NCBI GenBank assembly: GCA_002413265.1
Contig: DHWR01000146.1
Span: 1 to 8,024 of the forward strand
Length of the DNA: 8,024 nucleotides
Source: Chloroflexi bacterium UBA5177
GTDB lineage: Bacteria; Chloroflexota; UBA5177
Direction: 5' to 3'
A program made the position numbers and the translations under genes. A model generated the notes under the pieces. The model was not told the DNA's origin, did no database searches, and was given only the letters and a program-made list of their open reading frames with translations. Positions 5,982 to 8,024 of the stretch are shown piece after piece. The stretch's first letter is position 1. Every line of letters starts with the position of its first letter.

Positions 5982-6999
5982 CTCTTGTCATGATGGCCTC
6001 GGCCACTCTCCATACCCTCGGTAGATGTGCTCGAACCCGTTCACTGCGCTGCTGCAGGTCGATGAATGAGTAGATTCCAAGGTCGGCGAGGAGCTGCCGA
6101 TAACCGGTATCAAACTTTGCCCTCAGCTCCGGGGCATCGACGGCAAGCACCGTCTGACATCGCGAATAAGTGACGGCGATCCAGAAAACGGCCTCTCGAT
6201 ACAGGCCGCGATTGATTAGGTCGCGGCTTCCGTTTATGGCGAGCGGGCGCGCGATCTCGCTTATGTCTGAGCTGAACGAGAAAGGTGACTGGATCGCCGC
6301 TGTGGCGACGTCGAAGATCTCTTCGAGTGAGGAGAGATGAGACTCAACGGATGCACGGCTCATGCGCTCGCATCCCAGAAGCTGCAATAAGGTCTCATAG
6401 AACTGTATTTGGCTGTGTTCCTCCAGAAGCTGTCGAACGGCCGTGTACCTGTCGCGCACCGTCGGGTTCCGTAAGCCCGCGACCAGCAGCACGTGCGCCG
6501 TTACCCCCGTTGGGAAGAGCCATGAGACCACCTGCTGCTCGAAGGGGTCTGCTTCGTCGAGCGTGGCAAGCCCCTTAAGCACTCGCTGCCTGGCATGTCT
6601 GCAGCGCTGCCGGACCCACCGACGTCGAGCGTAACCTCTCGATACCGCAACCTGGAGCTCGGTGAGCCGGCCCGAAGGATCCATCAGAATGCTCGAAGTC
6701 GCCAGGCCACCTGCCAGATGGTAGTGAGCAAGCACCCGGTTGGCCGGCTGCAGCTCATCGAGGGAAAGAGGCGTGACTTCGATTAGCACGTCCCCGTAGA
6801 CAAACTTCGATCGTTCGTTTGGCCGATCTGAGTCTAGGTAGACGACATTGATGTCAAGATCTGAGGTTGCGGGGAGGAGAGCTTCTTCGGGGAGCCAATT
6901 GATCGAACCTGCCAGGTATGCGCCATGGAAGCCTGGTGCGCCAGCCGCTATCTCGAGAACCCATTTCCGGGCAATCTCTTTGGCATCTTTGACCTGCAT
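5962..6999 (-). CDS. Nucleotidyltransferase-fold protein of unknown substrate
   Basis: This 345-residue protein has the signature of the Pol-beta-like nucleotidyltransferase fold: Gly31-Ser32 in YLAGS, then SDLDINVV with Asp47 and Asp49 as metal ligands, and a third acidic residue, Glu74, on the strand VLIEVTPLS. The gap between GS and the DxD motif (14 residues) is longer than the usual form. The remainder is mainly helical, with a basic stretch (RGYARRRWVRQRCRHARQR) and no second domain that I recognise. Family members transfer nucleotides to antibiotics, proteins or RNA; the substrate cannot be told from sequence. I chose ATG 6999 because AAGGA (minus strand, 7005-7009) lies 5 bases upstream. 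The GTG at 7074 would extend 25 residues into the kinase gene without support. It follows the kinase by 32 bases on the same strand, so the two are probably one transcript. Confidence 0.8.
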   Translation of the reverse strand: MQVKDAKEIARKWVLEIAAGAPGFHGAYLAGSINWLPEEALLPATSDLDINVVYLDSDRPNERSKFVYGDVLIEVTPLSLDELQPANRVLAHYHLAGGLATSSILMDPSGRLTELQVAVSRGYARRRWVRQRCRHARQRVLKGLATLDEADPFEQQVVSWLFPTGVTAHVLLVAGLRNPTVRDRYTAVRQLLEEHSQIQFYETLLQLLGCERMSRASVESHLSSLEEIFDVATAAIQSPFSFSSDISEIARPLAINGSRDLINRGLYREAVFWIAVTYSRCQTVLAVDAPELRAKFDTGYRQLLADLGIYSFIDLQQRSERVRAHLPRVWRVAEAIMTRAPGIAE

Positions 7000-7004
7000 T
7001 CGGT

Positions 7005-7009
7005 TCCTT
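7005..7009 (-). promoter_or_regulatory. Ribosome binding site that sets the start at 6999
   Basis: On the minus strand the sequence reads AAGGA, followed by 5 bases and then ATG at 6999-6997. It lies in the 32-base gap after the kinase stop codon and supports the shorter start over the GTG at 7074. Confidence 0.7.
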
Positions 7010-7031
7010 AGTAGGCTGCCTCGATCGCTTT

Positions 7032-8024
7032 CTAGCCGAGCGTGGCGAAGAAGTCTGCCGGCGGCAGGGTACACGCGATGTTCTCGAGGACCGATTCGGC
7101 AGTTGGAACGCCGGCGGCGTCGAAGGCCAGGAGTAGCGCGCCGACCGCCGGTTCGAAACGAGCACGCAGCACTCGCACGTGTGGATGACGGGCACGAGTT
7201 GCATCGGCAAGAGCGTCCGCGAGGTGCTCCGAATGGTGCCGGAAGACGCCTCCAGCCAGGACCAGGGGCCAGCAGCCGGACAGCTGCACCTTCTCCGCGG
7301 CGACCAGCACGTACTTCGCAATCTCGCCGCCGATTCGCCTGACAATGTCGGCAGCCACGGTGTCGCCGGCATCCGCTTCGTCGAGGAGGATAAGCGCGAC
7401 GCCATCTATCCGCGGGCGGTTCTCTTTCTTCCTCATGGTCAGTGCGTGGAGGAGCGTCTCGACATCGCCGGCGCCGAAATGGTCAAGGGCGCGTTGCGTC
7501 ATCGATGTGCCCTGTTCGAGCCCGAGATCGGAGCGGACTATGGCGGCCAGGGCCGCTTCGGCCATGTCGCGTGCGCCATTCGGCTCCAGCCAGAAGCTCC
7601 CATGCCACGCGGCGCCGGTACTGTTGCGGGCGCCGACCGCAAGCCCGGTCCCGCAATTGACGGCGACGCCCGTTCCATCCTCGGAGCCGGCGCGAAGCGC
7701 CCCCAACGCGTCGTTGACTATCGTCGCTTCCCGTCCCAGGCCGCGAGAGCGCATCGCTTTGGTTAAAAACTCGATGTCCTCGGGCCAATCGGCGCCGGCC
7801 AGACTGAAGCAGGCGGCACGGAGATCGCTGCTGCGCGCGCGAGCGGCCCCGAGGGCGGTACATGCCGCGTCTTCGATCGCGGCAACCGCTTCCTCCTCCG
7901 AGGCGGCTCCGTAGATGTCTCCGCAACCTGAGCGGCCGGAGCCAACGATGGTCCCGTCGAGTCGTGAGACCAGAGCGAGTGTCTTGGTGTTCCCCGCGTC
8001 GACTCCGAGCAGGAGATCCTGTTC
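7032..8024 (-). CDS. N-acetylglucosamine kinase-like ATPase, BadF/BadG/BcrA/BcrD family (5' end off the window)
   Basis: The reading frame is open to the right edge, so 330 residues are visible and only a few N-terminal ones are probably missing. It begins EQDLLLGVDAGNTKT, the phosphate-1 loop of ASKHA-fold kinases. GDIYGAASEEEA and SLAGADWPED follow, then IVNDA with the probable catalytic Asp105 (numbering from the first visible residue), the phosphate-2 motif NCGTG at 123-127, and the adenosine motif LVLAGGVF at 254-261. RFEPAVGALLLAF near the end is also typical. Known relatives phosphorylate N-acetylglucosamine or glucosamine with ATP in the cytoplasm, feeding cell-wall sugar recycling. 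Other BadF/BadG members activate dehydratases, but those carry cysteines for an iron-sulfur cluster that I do not see here. An internal ATG at 7754 could be miscalled as the start; the conserved N-terminal motifs upstream rule that out. Confidence 0.9.
   Translation of the reverse strand, partial: EQDLLLGVDAGNTKTLALVSRLDGTIVGSGRSGCGDIYGAASEEEAVAAIEDAACTALGAARARSSDLRAACFSLAGADWPEDIEFLTKAMRSRGLGREATIVNDALGALRAGSEDGTGVAVNCGTGLAVGARNSTGAAWHGSFWLEPNGARDMAEAALAAIVRSDLGLEQGTSMTQRALDHFGAGDVETLLHALTMRKKENRPRIDGVALILLDEADAGDTVAADIVRRIGGEIAKYVLVAAEKVQLSGCWPLVLAGGVFRHHSEHLADALADATRARHPHVRVLRARFEPAVGALLLAFDAAGVPTAESVLENIACTLPPADFFATLG

Noticed and set aside
7000..7074. A longer start (GTG 7074) for the nucleotidyltransferase gene.
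   Set aside because: It overlaps the end of the kinase gene, adds residues without a pattern, and ignores the AAGGA site directly before ATG 6999.

Overview
The window is a high-GC, densely coded stretch of bacterial chromosome, with most third codon positions G or C. The gene content fits an uncultured soil- or sediment-type bacterium of the Chloroflexota / Dormibacterota / Actinomycetota kind. That guess rests on the three-gene transhydrogenase, the CopC-CopD fusion with a YtkA-like tail and the BadF/BadG-type sugar kinase. No rRNA or marker gene is present, so the placement is weak. I see no mobile element, CRISPR array, tRNA or phage gene.

Layout. Bases 1-323 hold no recognisable gene but carry several perfect dyad-symmetric sequences, the longest being a 12-bp inverted repeat ending 25 bases before the next start. 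Bases 324-2097 (+) encode a secreted or membrane copper protein (CopC domain, CopD membrane domain, YtkA-like C-terminus), interrupted by a one-base frameshift near base 600. Bases 2225-5101 (+) form a compact operon for the proton-translocating NAD(P) transhydrogenase, pntAA-pntAB-pntB, with a 16-base gap and then a 4-base overlap. Bases 5102-5286 are intergenic, with a GC hairpin after pntB and a 14-bp perfect palindrome behind a -35-like hexamer. Bases 5287-5958 (+) encode a small exported protein whose middle resembles the N-terminal chaperone domain of SurA. It converges, with only 3 bp between stop codons, on a minus-strand pair: a nucleotidyltransferase-fold protein (5962-6999) and, upstream of it, an N-acetylglucosamine-kinase-like ASKHA ATPase (7032 to beyond the right edge).

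How they work together. The three Pnt proteins form one enzyme that couples hydride transfer between NADH and NADP+ to proton flow across the membrane. The copper protein has no obvious link to it beyond adjacency and strand. The kinase and nucleotidyltransferase are probably co-transcribed (32-base gap, same strand), but a shared pathway is only an inference. The window is mostly ordinary. The points most worth checking are the copper gene frameshift, the inverted repeats upstream of it, the 10-bp inverted repeat that spans both stop codons at 5941-5981, and the two poorly characterised proteins at 5287-6999.
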